A DNA stretch of 64,000 nucleotides from Sordariomycetes sp. S80-01Y (lineage: Eukaryota; Ascomycota; Sordariomycetes), in contig JAXQJY010000028.1 of assembly GCA_037042185.1 (NCBI GenBank), positions 1,426,001 through 1,490,000 on the forward strand, written 5' to 3'. Under the pieces are notes generated by a model. That model was not told the DNA's origin. It did not search any database and was given only the letters and a program-made list of their open reading frames with translations. Shown here one piece after another: positions 1 to 11,555 of this stretch. Position 1 is the stretch's first letter. Every line of letters begins with the position of its first letter. Both the position numbers and the translations under genes were made by a program.

Positions 1-1729
1 TGCCTAGATGGTCGATAGTCGGGCTGAGATGGTGCCCTTGGGAGCTCAACTGCCATCTTTGGTTGTCTCGGGGCCATGGGGAGTGATGAAGCAGCGAATC
101 AGCGCTCTGATAAGAACGCTGCGCACGAGATAGGGTAGTGTCCAAGACTGCAGTGGCTGCGAGACATTGAGGCGGCTGCCGAGATCCCCTGACGCTCGCC
201 AGCAGCGTCCATTGGCACTCTGCCCGCATGTGCCCGACGCACTCCGATCTGGGAGATCATAGACGCGAACTTCTCTCTCTCTCTGTTTCGACCCAAGACA
301 GATCGACGGAAGAATCATGTGTTCGTCGCAGCTGCACGACATGCTCCCCTCGCCATCACTGTCTCAAGAGAAAGCCCAATCTGCCCACTTGTCCATGTCA
401 TCGCTACTCCGCAACGGACGAAATAGCCCGCAGGCGAGGCAATCCGTGGGCATCCCATGACAGGGCCCCCGAGTCTTAGCCCGAAAGGATCGCAGCTACC
501 GGATTGGGCTGCGTTGCACTCGCTCCCGTCGACTTTGGGGAGCTTCGAAGCCTGAGTGGTGGTCTTGCAACGTTACGCGGGGGCGCGGGATTGCTAGTAG
601 GCACTTCACGCGCTCAGGCGGAAATTAACCCAAGGTACATCCGCGTCGCGTTGTCGACGAAGCAGCAACACTGTCCATATCTCGTGGGATCGCAAATGAA
701 GCTCTCACAAGGCTGCCATAGGAAGATCAGGAGACAACGTCGTAGATCTCTCAGTCCAGTCCAGTCGATCTTCTGTGCTGATCCGGAAGACATTCCACCT
801 CGTGTTCGGCGCGTAGCGAGTTGATCGTACCCTGACCGCACTAGGCTGTTAGCGTCGTCGACCAAGTTGCTCTCCGCAGTCGCCTTTCACTCGCCCCAGC
901 TTCGCCGTTTCATGTTTCAGGTTTCCATCCGAACCGGTGGTTTTGTAGATCGTGGGGAGGGTTATAGTACTCCGTATGTAGCAGCATGGGTGAATGGTTG
1001 AATGGGGTTGGGCCGAGAACTGACCCCTGCCCTGCCCAGACGATGCCCGAACTTGCGCATCTTCAAGTTCCCGTGTCGGCGAGAGGCAGACTCAGAGCAC
1101 GTTTCGTACCTTGCAGCCGCCGCCGCTGACGGAGCGTAGTGCCACGGAGCGGGTTCGGGAGATGGGCAGGGGCACGTTCCTGTGCCTCTTACAAAGCTTG
1201 ACGCCTTCTGCTATGGGCGAGTTACCTGCAGCTTGGCCGCAGACAAGCGGACTCGGGGGGCGGCAACCGAGAAGGTCTTGGTATGTGGTGACGCCTTTGG
1301 TCTTTGTCAGCTTTGCGAACCTCGGTATGCGGCGCTTTGGCTATCCTCTCACTCCGAATCGGTCCCGAGTCTCATATCTGAGCACACTTGGAGGTGGTGT
1401 TGGTAGACGGGCTCGTTGGTGTCAAAGCGCAGGGGCAACACTCAAACTTGCACATAAGCCGGACTACCTACACAATATAGCCAGGTAAACCAAAAGGCAG
1501 AGCTGAAAGGAGCAATCATAATCTTTAGATGAATTCCCGTTCAACTTCGACGCTGTGAAGCCGCAAATGGGTCCGACACCGACGTGGCTACAGGGTAGGC
1601 TAAGCAGGCTGCAGCCCCTCCATGGCTGCGCAACGTCATTATCATCGCAGCTTTCGTCTCCTTTAGCCTGAGCTGTCAAGACCAGAGCACCGTCGCCAAG
1701 CTCCGCGCATCATCTTTGCAAACCACAAG
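1..1729. other. Left-edge region without a recognisable gene
   Basis: Only short overlapping open frames occur here (none above about 125 codons), with cysteine/arginine-rich compositions typical of chance frames and no family resemblance. The segment from about 1500 lies directly upstream of the geranylgeranyltransferase gene and presumably carries its promoter. One exact TACTCCGTA box lies at 968-976; the same 9-mer, in either orientation, recurs elsewhere in the window. Confidence 0.6.
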
Positions 1730-3122
1730 ATGACAAGCGTAAGCACCCCCCGTTACCTTCCCTAGCCAGCAAGAAGCCCGGCTAACAGCCAAGCCTAGCA
1801 CGGCCACGGCATAGCCCGCGCAACACACCCCCGAACACCCGCCCAGCGTGACGCAGACCTCCAGAAGATCGCCCATTACCGCTCCCTCGAATCCTCCGTC
1901 CGCTCCCTCGTCTCTCGGGGCGGCCACGGCCACGACACCTTCGCCCTCACGTCCAAGCTCCTGCGGCTGAACCCGGAGTACTACACGGTATGGAACGTGC
2001 GCAGGCGCTGCTTAATCTCTGGCGATCCGTCCGCATCGTGGTCTCTGTCGTCGTCGTCGGGTGCGTCCTCGAGTTTGTCAGCGACCGGCACTTCACCGAG
2101 GCCCTCAGGGCGCTCATCGCTGTCGTCCTCGGGCGAGACCCCGCCACGCCCAAGATCCCGGAGTCATGGGAGGAGTGGGTTGAGTGGTACAGCAAGTGAC
2201 GGGGACGGTGCTCCGGAGAGCAAACAGCCAGAAGCGAATGAAGAAGACGAGGCAGCGGCGAAGCAGCGATGGGCCAATGACCTCGATGTCATCAAGTCAG
2301 AGCTGGTGTTTACAGTGCCCCTTCTGATGGAACACCCTAAATGCTACTGGATATGGAACTACAGGCTCTGGACCCTCAACCAGGCAATCGAGCGCCTACC
2401 CATCCCCGTGGCGCGCAAGGTTTGGGAGGAGGAGCTCGGTCTCATCACAAAGATGCTCCACAAGGACAGGCGCAACTTCCACGCATGGGGTTACAGACGC
2501 TTCGTCGTCGATCAGCTCGAAAGCCCCGAGTTGGCCGGCAAGAGCATGATTGAGTCGGAGTTCGAGTATACAACGATGAAAATCAAGGAGGACCTGTCGA
2601 ATTTCTCAGCATGGCACTATCGGAGCCAGCATATTCCACGGCTGTTGAGGGAGCGCAACGCCGATGATGCCGGCAGGAAGAAGCTCCTCGAGGACGGTAA
2701 GTTGATGTCCCCCTCCAAAATTTCAAAGTGATTTGCTGAGTAGTCTCGTTAAAGAGCTGTCGCAGATTCTCAATGGACTGAACGTTGGTCCAGAAGACCA
2801 GTCACTATGGTTCTACCATCAGTACCTCCTCGACAACCTCATCGAAGAGCCGAACGACCGCACAATAGCGCCGGGACTCACCGTCAATGAGCGCAGAACT
2901 TACGTCGAAAATCAAATTGGCGAGATAAAGGATCTTCTCGAAGATTACAAAGACATCAAATGGATATACGAGGCACTCATCCAGTACACCTTGGCCCTGC
3001 CTAAGCTCGGAGGCAAGGCAGACTCGGCTGAGTTGAGCACCTGGCTGGGGAATTTACGGGAGCTCGATCCTCAGAGGATGGGTCGCTGGAAAGACTTGAA
3101 GACAGAGCTCAGCAAGGCCTGA
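1730..3122 (+). CDS. BET4: Geranylgeranyl transferase type II (Rab GGTase) alpha subunit
   Basis: Alpha subunit of Rab geranylgeranyltransferase, the cytosolic enzyme that attaches geranylgeranyl groups to C-terminal cysteines of Rab/Ypt GTPases together with the beta subunit (Bet2) and the escort protein. Model: exons 1730-1738, 1799-2696 and 2755-3122, giving 424 aa. The first coding exon is only 9 nt (Met-Thr-Ser); splicing at 1739/1798 joins it to HGHGIARATHPRT, matching the family's usual N-terminus. PFTA repeats are visible as YYTVWNVRRR, CYWIWNYRLW, FHAWGYRRF, FSAWHYRSQ and SLWFYHQYLL. The second intron (2697-2754) restores EDELSQILNGL. Odd: a Ser/Arg/Pro-rich insert of about 65 residues (about 2035-2225) separates repeats 1 and 2. 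Homologues also have a variable low-complexity loop there, but an unrecognised intron cannot be excluded. Confidence 0.92.
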
Positions 3123-3285
3123 TACTGATCCGCATCACTTGTACATGTAGAAGCATTTGCAGCGCAGCGCAGCTAAGGCGGATAGAGGGAACATCCCAAG
3201 CAGCACACCTGCTGGGAATATGTGGTATGTATATCTAATGGACATATGTACAACAGAATTATCGTCTCATCAGGCCGCATTACCA

Positions 3286-4980
3286 TTAAGCCTCACAAAG
3301 CTCCTTGACCTTGCTGGCGTCCTTGCCCGCCAAACCATCAAAGTATTTCAGCAACTTCTCAACAGGCACCATGCTCAACGTGCCCAACTCAGGGCTGCTC
3401 GACCTGAAAGTCTGTCCGTTGAACAGCACCCTGACATACCACCCGTCCCCACTCCCTGGTGTTTCGGTCGGCTGAGGCCCCCCCGATGTCGTCGCCGTAG
3501 CGGTCGCCGACATGTCCAGGCACGAACACGCGCTGTAGATCTCGGCCACGTCGTCACACTGCGTCGGCCACGTCGGCAAGCTCTCGGCCGTCCCGCCCCT
3601 CGTCAAGCTCGGGCACAGGGAGCTGGCAGATGCCGAGGACCGGATCATCTCCCGCAGACAGTTGTTGCGGCTGCAGTCCGGCGCGACGACGGAGCCCGTT
3701 GGCTTGGGCGGCGAGGAGCCATCCCTGCGTTTGTACAGCTCGAAGACTACCTCGGCGCCCATGCCCGGCCAAACCATCTCCTCCAGCTGCAGGATGCTCA
3801 GAAGCCTGCTCACGGATCCGTCGTGCGCGACGTTGTGGAGGTAGATGGTCTCTCGCTTGCCGTCCACGACCTGGCGCAGGTGCGCCGCGAGCTCGGCGAT
3901 CCAGACCCCCCACGATGCGGCGCTTGCGGCCAGGGAATCCTGGTTGTCGCGGTAAATTTGGCTGTACTCCCAGTGGCCCAACCTGTAGACCGTGTCGGCC
4001 ATCTCCTGGGTGATGCAGTCATCGCTCTCCTCGCCGTCGATGAGCTTGCAGGGGAGAGGCTTGTCGTGACATTGCCGAGAGGATAAGTTGTCGAAGTAAG
4101 GATCGAAGCTGGCGTGGAAGTTCCCCCCTGCCTTCACACCCGAGATGTCGTCGAGGGTGGCGTACAAGCCCTCGGCTTCGTCGAGATGCCTCTGCCATTC
4201 ACTGTTGTCGCTGCTCTTGATACTGTTGAACAAGCTGGACCCAGCGGGACAGCTGTACTGCGGCTCAAGGCTGTCAATGTTTGGTGCCTGAACGTACAGG
4301 GGGAAGTCCTCGGTCGTCCCCCACATGCCATTGATGACCATGCCGGCAACCTGGCTCGTAATGACGTTGTTGGTGACACGATATTGAATCTTCTCCCTGA
4401 AACCCCTCGAGTCCTTCTCCGGTAAGAATCCGAGCAGCTCGCCGTAGACACCGTACAGATCCCTGCCGTGCTGCCACGAGTCCTCCAAACCACCGGGCGT
4501 AATCTGGGGAAACTGGCAGCTTCCGATCCAGCCCTCAGGGACGAACGGATTTATGTCGCCAGTGAAGCCCTTTCTGTATCCCTTCGCCGCATCATGGCCC
4601 TCAAAGGGCTGCCCGTAGAAGTAGAGACCTTGGTCGTCGCAGTTCCACTGGTACGGCTCGACGGGGAAGGCGTTGCTCGCATAGGGCGTGCGCTTGTGAT
4701 GACGATGAACGAGCTCGACGTACTGGAGCTCATACTCATCGTCTGGCTTGACGTACTCTCTGCTGCGGACGTGGGGCATGTTGCAGTAGTTGTACGTGCC
4801 GTACCTAGAGTCGGGTGTCTTGGATGAGTTGAAGATGAAGCCGTAAGTCCCCTCGCTGTTTAAGGCCTTGTCAAGATCATTGACCTCCCACTCGGTGGGA
4901 GCGTGCCACTCCTGACCGCTGCTCCGTGCCGAGAGAAGGGCGATTGCTGCTGTGGCAGCAGTTTTGAGAGCGGGTGCCAT
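3286..4980 (-). CDS. Secreted histidine phosphatase superfamily protein (acid phosphatase-like)
   Basis: Single-exon gene, 564 aa from the ATG at 4980. The histidine-phosphatase (branch 2) signature is present: RHHKRTP at residues 93-99 (the RHG-type nucleophile loop, second position His rather than Gly) and the distal HD pair in HNVAHDGSV (H386, D387). Residues 1-22 (MAPALKTAATAAIALLSARS) look like a signal peptide, and several cysteines suggest an extracellular or luminal enzyme hydrolysing phosphomonoesters. The frame stays open upstream to an ATG at 5133, which would add 51 residues with a second hydrophobic stretch; I prefer 4980 because it puts the leader at the N-terminus. The C-terminus has a Thr/Ser/Pro-rich linker (TATATATTSGGPQPTETPG) and no membrane anchor. 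Homologues resemble fungal proteins related to 2-phosphoxylose phosphatase more than phytases. Substrate unknown. Confidence 0.85.
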   Translation of the reverse strand: MAPALKTAATAAIALLSARSSGQEWHAPTEWEVNDLDKALNSEGTYGFIFNSSKTPDSRYGTYNYCNMPHVRSREYVKPDDEYELQYVELVHRHHKRTPYASNAFPVEPYQWNCDDQGLYFYGQPFEGHDAAKGYRKGFTGDINPFVPEGWIGSCQFPQITPGGLEDSWQHGRDLYGVYGELLGFLPEKDSRGFREKIQYRVTNNVITSQVAGMVINGMWGTTEDFPLYVQAPNIDSLEPQYSCPAGSSLFNSIKSSDNSEWQRHLDEAEGLYATLDDISGVKAGGNFHASFDPYFDNLSSRQCHDKPLPCKLIDGEESDDCITQEMADTVYRLGHWEYSQIYRDNQDSLAASAASWGVWIAELAAHLRQVVDGKRETIYLHNVAHDGSVSRLLSILQLEEMVWPGMGAEVVFELYKRRDGSSPPKPTGSVVAPDCSRNNCLREMIRSSASASSLCPSLTRGGTAESLPTWPTQCDDVAEIYSACSCLDMSATATATTSGGPQPTETPGSGDGWYVRVLFNGQTFRSSSPELGTLSMVPVEKLLKYFDGLAGKDASKVKELCEA

Positions 4981-5610
4981 GGTGTCGAGGGACAGGGCGA
5001 GGGCGAGGATGGTGAAGATGGAGAGTGAAGAGGCAGTTTTCACGGACGCAAACTCATGATAGACGGCAGCCATGCGACTTTTAGTTGCTTCCGAGGGACT
5101 GCGATGAATCTTAGTCTTGCAATTTGAAGGCAATGGCAGGTGGTGGCACGTGTTCCGCTGCTTGGTCGAGATCCACGGACTGTCAGTTGCGCGACCGTCG
5201 TCCAGGGGGTCACCGCGTGCGCGCCACTGGAGAGTCCGCCGGGGAATCGCTGTGGCAGCACCGCGCCATTGAGGTGCGAACCCACGTGGATCTGCAAGTC
5301 AATCCTGTTGGATGAGCGCAAACATCACCCCAACTGAACGCAAACGGCGAAATCAAATACATCAAGTGGTGCAGCGAGCCCATTGCTTTGTGTAGAGTTT
5401 ACTAGGTTGGGTTGATGAAATGCTAATTAAGGTCATCAATCGCATTTGACTCTGTACATATGAGTTCGTGCGCGGTTCGGGAACGCCACTCTACGCCTAT
5501 CTCAGTCGCAACAGCGTGTACTGTAGCAGCAGTAACAACAGCAGCCTTAAGTATGGTGGTTTACATGGGGTATCATTTGTCATCGTCCGTCATAGAGAAT
5601 ATCGCAGGCA
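4981..5610. other. Upstream region of the phosphatase gene / downstream of the JmjC gene
   Basis: About 630 bp between two minus-strand genes: the 3' end of the JmjC gene lies to the right and the phosphatase start to the left. It must hold the phosphatase promoter and possibly the N-terminally extended start (5133). No convincing small gene seen. Confidence 0.5.
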
Positions 5611-8600
5611 TTAAGAGAAGCGCGCTACGCCTCTGCCCCTACCTCTGCCTCGACCCCTACCTCTGCCGCGTCCGCGACCTCTGCTGGATGTTCCTCGTAC
5701 AGGGCTGACAACAGTCGCCGGAATATCGTCATCGTCGCTGTCGCTGTCGCTGCCCGAATCATGAGCGCCCGGAGAAGCTGAAGTATCGCTCTCAAAGGAC
5801 CCTAGCCGCACCACAGTCCGTCCAGATGGTGCTGTGAGCGGAGGCGCTGGGGTCGACTTCTGGGGGCTCTCTACCTGAGAAACATCGTCTGGAGCCTGGG
5901 CCTCGTCTTCAGGGGCAGAAGAGAAATCGTAATCCTCCATCTGCACATCTTCGTTTACCGGCGCAGGTGCTTCATCCTCTGTAGCCTCTGTTCTGGATGG
6001 AGGCTCAGCCGCATCGCCGAGGTTGGCATCAGCCGTGCTGGCCGCAGAAGATTGAACCTGCCCAAGCCTTCGCGAGCCGATCTTGAACTTCTTGCCTCTG
6101 AGCGCCATACGCTCGCGCATCGACATGAACTGAGTATTTGGTGTACCGACCTCGGACTGTTCCGACTTGCGAGGGCGGCCCCTCCGACGGGGCTGCTTGG
6201 GAGAGCCAGGGCTTGCCTCAGCCCGACGAGTTATTTTCGAGCTGGCTTCGGACTTTGGTGGTCGGCCTCTGCGGCGCGGCGGTTCTGGGGACGAAGCAAA
6301 CGGATCTTCTTCCTCTTCCTCTTCATCTTTCTCGCTAGAATCGTACGCACCAGAAGCTGCAGCAATGGTGGTGACCCCGGATCGGCGCGGGCGACCGGGC
6401 GGACGACCTCGTCGCTTACCTCTGCGGGCAGACGCAGTCTTCCGTCCCCCGTCCTCATCCTCCTCGGCATCGTCATCGTCGTCAATGACAGTCCCCACGT
6501 TGGCCATGCTCGATCGCACAGCTCGCCCGCTGCGGGTTGTCTGGACCGGCAGTTGCTGAGTTTTCGAGTTCTGCGGGTCATTGCGAGCTTGCTCAGCCTC
6601 GGCCTCAGCTGCTGCTCGCCGAGCTTCCAGGACAGCTTTCGGTGGTCGACCACGTCTCTTCCCGTCTGGTCTGGGACCGGCAGTGGGTTTGGCCGCCGCA
6701 GGGCTGCCGAAAAGAGCAGCCACGGCGTCCGCAGCGAGATCAGCCGCCGTTTTGTTGCCCTTGTCCCCTCCATTCTCAGGCGCAGGCTTCTTGATCACAA
6801 AGTCATCTTCATCGTCGACCATGATTTCGTTCTCGTCCATGTCTGCGTACGAGATGCGCGGCTTCGCGTGTCTCAGCTCAGGCTCATTCGCATCGAACCG
6901 GAGAGATTCCTTGGGCTTTTCCGGCTGCGGTGGAGCGTCTGGCAGCATTGCCTCTGTGTCTTTTACAGCAGAAGAACGTTCGGCAGATGGCTCGTCCACG
7001 TTTGCTTCTGATGCTGGAGCCTCGTTGTTGAACAGCGCTGGATCCATGTTGTCTATCTGGTCTCCATCCGGGCCTGCATCGGCGGCCTTGGGCATGCGTC
7101 GCTTCCTTTGATGGGACTTGATGATGAAGTCCGGGTCCTCGTCGTTCTCGCGCCGCACTTTCCTCTTTGCGGCTCGAATGGACTTTTGTACAAATTCAGG
7201 AACCTCTGATGCGTCGTTCTGCAAGTCTTCGGCAGCTGGAGCCTGATAGAAGTCGAACAAGATTTTGTCTGGAGCATCGTCGGCCTCGTAGTAACCCAGC
7301 CCAATGCGCTGCCTTGCAACGACTGCAGGGTCAGGGTACATGGAGTCATCCGCGCCCTCGTGTTGCGCACTCTCTTCTGTCCCGTTGTTGTCTGCGCTGT
7401 TGTTCACAGCTGGCGTGTTCTCGTCATCGCCCGTGATGGCTTGCCGGAGAGGGTCCAGCTCATCCGTGGGATATTCGTCTGAAGCCTGTGCATCCGCGTC
7501 ACCGTGCGGGGCGTGACTCTGTTCCCCGAATCCGTTGTTCGCAGAGACTTGTTCGTTCTCGTTGGCATTTGTTTCACCATCAGCTTCCGCTTGCTCTAGA
7601 GCCTCTTGCGCCTTGAGTCCGTCTGCCTGCTCTCGCAAACGACGCATCCGCTTCGTATCGTTGTTCCGTAACTTCTCTCCTGTATTTTGCAGCCAGCTGA
7701 GGTTGTGCTTGCTGAAATCGACCAGGACCTCGACGCTGCGGTCATCGGCAATAGCTCGTGTATCGTGGCCAAGCGAAGTGGTTTTGGGGGTGTACGGGTC
7801 CGTGGTTCCTTTCCGACGGCACGCACCACAATTGCAAATACCCAGACATTTCGGACATTGCCAGTGCTCATCAGCGAGGACTACTTGAGGCATCATGTCG
7901 AAGGCTCTGAAGAGAGTGCCGTAGCAATAGGCCTCATTGCAGCCAGGGTTGGTACACTGGTGTACCTTGTAGATGTTATCCTTGTGGCAACAAATGTGGC
8001 AGCGGATTAGCTCGCCCTTCTTCTTCTTTCGGGAGTTCTTCTTCTGCTGCTCGACTTCCGCGGCATCGAGCTCAGATTCACTTGGTGTCTTCTCCCGCGG
8101 GTCCTTGGTAATATCTTTGAATGGCCGCCTCTTGAGATCTTCTTGACAGATCTGAGCCAAAGACTTCTTGCCAGCCCGCTTCCGTGCCAACTCGAGTGGC
8201 TGAGGGGACTGCTCGACATCTACAAATCCGTCATTCTTAATGACCATAGCTCTCCAACTTTCGTAATTGTCCGCTAGCTCAGCCCACTTCCACTGCTCAC
8301 ACCACTGCAACTTCGCGATGCAACCGCAGGAGCGACCCATTGCGTAGCAGTCCATACAGATATCGTAAGCGTCCTCATCGCCTGTGTATAGCGTTCGAAC
8401 GCAGTGTTTGCAACTAAGGAAACGGTTGAAGATGTTGCATCGGCAGTATGAACAGGTGACACAGGAGTCGAAAGGGATGTACTCGACGTTCTTCTCTTTA
8501 TACGCAAACATTTCATCCACCATGACTTCTGCAAAGAGACCCAACAGCTTCTTGAAGTCGCCGGCTAACTGTCTTGCCCGGGGCGAGTTTCTGACGACAT

Positions 8601-9799
8601 CTTGGCCAAGGCCCATGAAACTCATTTGTGTTAGTTCTGCATTTTCCTCTAGCTGCAAGAGTTGTTGATGGTATTTTGCCAAGGTGTAGTAGATGATCGC
8701 CTTGTTCTTGTACTGCTCGTCTCGGCACACAAGGCGCGCCTTCGGAAGCGCTTCATGTATGGCGAGCTCGAGTGTCTCTGGCGTGGTCCGATTCCATGCT
8801 ACTTTCATCGTGCGGGTGCCTCGGTTCCACACCTGATGTGGCGCCAGCGGTGGGATCAGAATGAAGTCGCCAGGTCGTTGTTCGACGATGTAGGTATCGA
8901 ATGGCGCCCTTTTCCAGGCGTTGATTTGAGCAAAATGCTTCTCGATCTCGACGTCGTGGCCAAGCATAGACATGAAGTATTCGCGGACGACTTCGCGATC
9001 CTTGCTCTCCGTCATGAACCAGATAGAGCTGCCCTCCTTTTCACCAGGCACTGTTCCGTCTGAAGCTTCCACCATTATGTTCTGCCCCAAAGATGCGCAC
9101 ATCTCCCTATGGGCTGGTGTGTATGTGCCCTCATGTCCGATGTAACACATGAGGTTCTGCGCCCTCATCTCCTCCGGTAGGCTTGACATGAGATCGCCTG
9201 CCGGCGCGGCCAGTGACTCAGTCCGTACGTCGTCGTCTTCGTCTGTCGACTTCTTCCCACTGACGTTGTCGTTGAGATAGAACAGACTCGGATGGATTAT
9301 CCTTTGGAGAGCTTCATGCCACTCGGGTGGACAGTCAATGTCCTTCAAGTAGAGGCGCTGTCTCCGATCGTCGCGATAATTGTTGGGGGTCCATTGATTC
9401 GTGAGCGTCTTCATCGATCGGAGGTAGTGGCCCGTCGTCATCGGCATGTCACAGCTTGCGCTGATATCACGAACATTCTCCTCTACGGAGCGTTAGCTTG
9501 ATCCTGGAACCGCGAAAGAAGGGCTTACGCTTCTTGTCATAGGTCTGTTCAAGCCACTCAGCACTGAAAAGTCCCTTCGAAAGTGCCGAGTTCCAGCCGT
9601 CGACTACCAAAGGTTTGCCTCCGAGAACAACATGCATCAGAACGATCTGTTCAAATTGCTCCTGACCAAGACTCCGAATCTGATCCCTCGACACCCGCTG
9701 AGCCATTTGAAAACCGGGTGTTTGATCAACTAAAGCCCTCAAGTCAAGATCCGGCGGTAGAGGGTCGAACTTCGCCTGCGGATGTGTCGGTGCAGGCAT
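5611..9799 (-). CDS. JmjC-domain protein with zf-4CXXC_R1 zinc finger and AT-hooks (putative histone demethylase)
   Basis: Model: exons 9529-9799 and 5611-9482, 1380 aa; the intron 9483-9528 joins EQTYDKK to QENVRDISASCD, a conserved stretch before the JmjC fold. The JmjC domain spans about residues 100-330. Fe(II) ligands appear intact: TPAHREM (H215, E217) and distal His in PPLAPHQVW (H306), so 2-oxoglutarate-dependent lysine demethylation is plausible. A cysteine-rich zf-4CXXC_R1 module follows at about 585-645 (RCHICCHKDN ... CNCGACRRKG). The C-terminal third is acidic and disordered, with at least four AT-hook cores (KRRGRPPK, KRRGRPPGRP, RRRGRPPK, RRRGRPRK) and ends in an RG-dipeptide tail. 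The architecture suggests a nuclear, DNA-tethered chromatin modifier. The start at 9799 (MPAPTHPQAKFDPLPP) fits the family better than the in-frame ATG at 9823. Histone target unknown. Confidence 0.9.
5614..5690 (-). repeat. RG-dipeptide-encoding repeat at the 3' end of the JmjC gene
   Basis: The last about 25 codons alternate Arg and Gly (RGRGRG...), encoded by varied CGN/GGN codons, so the DNA is a degenerate hexamer repeat, not a perfect microsatellite. RG/RGG tails commonly bind nucleic acid and are substrates of arginine methyltransferases. Confidence 0.8.
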
Positions 9800-10352
9800 C
9801 TTGTCGGTGGTGAGTGTGCGCACGCCGACACTGACGGCGCATCAGTCCAAGGTGGGATGGGGGATTCAAAGGGAAAGGCCAACGAGGTGCGCCACCGGGC
9901 GCTGAGGACTCCCTTAATAAATTTGACAAAACATCATCGCAACACGGTTGCTTCGTTGCGTTGCGTGCTCATTGTAACACCAAGACGGCGAGTGCGTGGG
10001 CGATGTGAGTTAGAGTAGACGAGGCTGGAAAGTTGCGAACCAGACGCGCCGGGATCCGCGATGCGGGCAAGTCGAACGCCGTGCCAAGTCTGATGGGCGG
10101 ACCCACCTCAAATGCCAATGTTTAAATCACGTGGAAGTTCAAGAAAGGTTTCTGCCGTCACTCCCGCCGATGAAGGAAGCTCTGCTACGATTCAAAACAT
10201 TGTGGAAGGGAAATCAGAGCCCGGGACTTTATTTGACTGTCCATCAGCTATGCCAATGTGACGACTCGTCGTCACTGCATAGGTATGTTCATGTCGATTT
10301 TCACTTGATTCTCAGACTTGACTAACCTCAACTTCAAGCAAGGTAGTGACCG
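9800..10352. promoter_or_regulatory. Divergent intergenic region, JmjC gene / COQ2
   Basis: A 553 bp region between two divergently transcribed genes; it must carry both promoters. Short frames inside it have no family resemblance. No strong TATA box or defined operator recognised. Confidence 0.5.
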
Positions 10353-11555
10353 ATGAGCTTCAGTGTGATACCGAGGGCTCCGATATGGATCACCCGTCGA
10401 GGCGGCTTTACTAGCTGCCCCAGCCTCTCTGGACTGCTGTCGGCAAGAATATCGCCGCGGAGCGCAACGCTGTCCTCTCCACGGCCAAGTTTTGCGCGAC
10501 AGCAGATCACAGCTTTCCACGAGGCGAAGCGCCAACAACTTCCCGTAAGCCATGCGCAGCCCGAGCCAGAAGCTCCGGTGTATACGCCGCCGAAGTCTGG
10601 GTTGCTATCGGTCATACCGAAATCGTGGGTACCGTACGCTGAGCTGGTACGGATAGACAAGCCCACAGGAACGTACTATCTGTTTTTCCCATGCCTCTTC
10701 TCGACTCTGCTAGCGGCACCCATGACGGTTCCAATGACCACTCCTGGGACGGCGATTGGGTACTCGGCCTTGTTTTTCACGGGCGCACTCGTTATGCGAG
10801 GCGCTGGGTGCTCAATTAACGACCTGTGGGATCGCAACCTCGATCCACAGGTGACACGGACTCGGCTACGACCTATTGCTCGTGGAGCGATTACGCCCTT
10901 CAAGGGCCTTGCATTTACCGGTGTTCAGCTCTTGACGGGTCTGGCTGTTTTGGTGCAATTTCCATTTCAGTGCCTGTTCTATGGCATCCCCAGCCTGCTG
11001 TTCGTTGGGAGCTATCCTCTCGCGAAGAGGGTCACATACTACCCCCAATTCGTCCTGGGTCTAACCTTCTCGTGGGGAGCTATCATGGGATATCCTGCGC
11101 TCGGTATTGACCTGCTTTCCAATGCCTCGGCCCTGACCTCGGCAGCCTGCCTCTACGCATCGTGCGTTTCGTGGACGGTCTTGTACGACATGATTTATGC
11201 CCACATGGACATCAAGGACGATGCTAAGGCAGGGATCAAGAGCATTGCTCTAAAGCACGATGCCGACACCAAAAAGGTTCTCTCTGGCCTTGCCGTTGTT
11301 CAGATTGGACTATTGGGAGCCGCTGGGTTTGCCGCCGGAGCTGGACCGCTATTCTACATCGGCAGCTGCGGCGGAGGAATGCTCGCCTTGGGCACGATGA
11401 TCAAGCGGGTCAACCTGAAGAGTGTCAAAGACTGCTGGTGGTGGTTCGTGAACGGCTGCTGGATCACTGGCGGTACCATTGGTTTGGGGATGGCTGTTGA
11501 CTACGCAGCCCGGTATATGAGCCATGAGGAAGCTGAAGAGGAACGCCAGCAGTAG
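10353..11555 (+). CDS. COQ2: 4-hydroxybenzoate polyprenyltransferase, mitochondrial
   Basis: Intronless, 400 aa. UbiA-family prenyltransferase that joins a polyprenyl chain to 4-hydroxybenzoate, the first membrane step of ubiquinone synthesis on the mitochondrial inner membrane. The first Asp-rich motif is NDLWDRNLD (about residue 155) followed by TRLRPIA; the second is YDMIYAHMDIKDD (about 279-291). Both hold the Mg-diphosphate ligands. Multiple hydrophobic segments are visible (for example YYLFFPCLFSTLL, LLFVGSYPLA, VLSGLAVVQIGLLGAAGFAAG). The first about 75 residues are rich in Arg and Ser with few acids, as expected of a mitochondrial presequence. Length matches fungal Coq2. It could be confused with other UbiA members (heme O synthase), but GTYYLFFPC and the Asp motifs favour Coq2. 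Confidence 0.95.
   Translation: MSFSVIPRAPIWITRRGGFTSCPSLSGLLSARISPRSATLSSPRPSFARQQITAFHEAKRQQLPVSHAQPEPEAPVYTPPKSGLLSVIPKSWVPYAELVRIDKPTGTYYLFFPCLFSTLLAAPMTVPMTTPGTAIGYSALFFTGALVMRGAGCSINDLWDRNLDPQVTRTRLRPIARGAITPFKGLAFTGVQLLTGLAVLVQFPFQCLFYGIPSLLFVGSYPLAKRVTYYPQFVLGLTFSWGAIMGYPALGIDLLSNASALTSAACLYASCVSWTVLYDMIYAHMDIKDDAKAGIKSIALKHDADTKKVLSGLAVVQIGLLGAAGFAAGAGPLFYIGSCGGGMLALGTMIKRVNLKSVKDCWWWFVNGCWITGGTIGLGMAVDYAARYMSHEEAEEERQQ

Noticed and set aside
1990-2199. 69-codon hydrophobic frame (RIVVSVVVVGCVLEFV) overlapping BET4
   Set aside because: It is the out-of-frame reading of the Ser-rich BET4 insert; the BET4 frame continues on both sides with conserved repeats.
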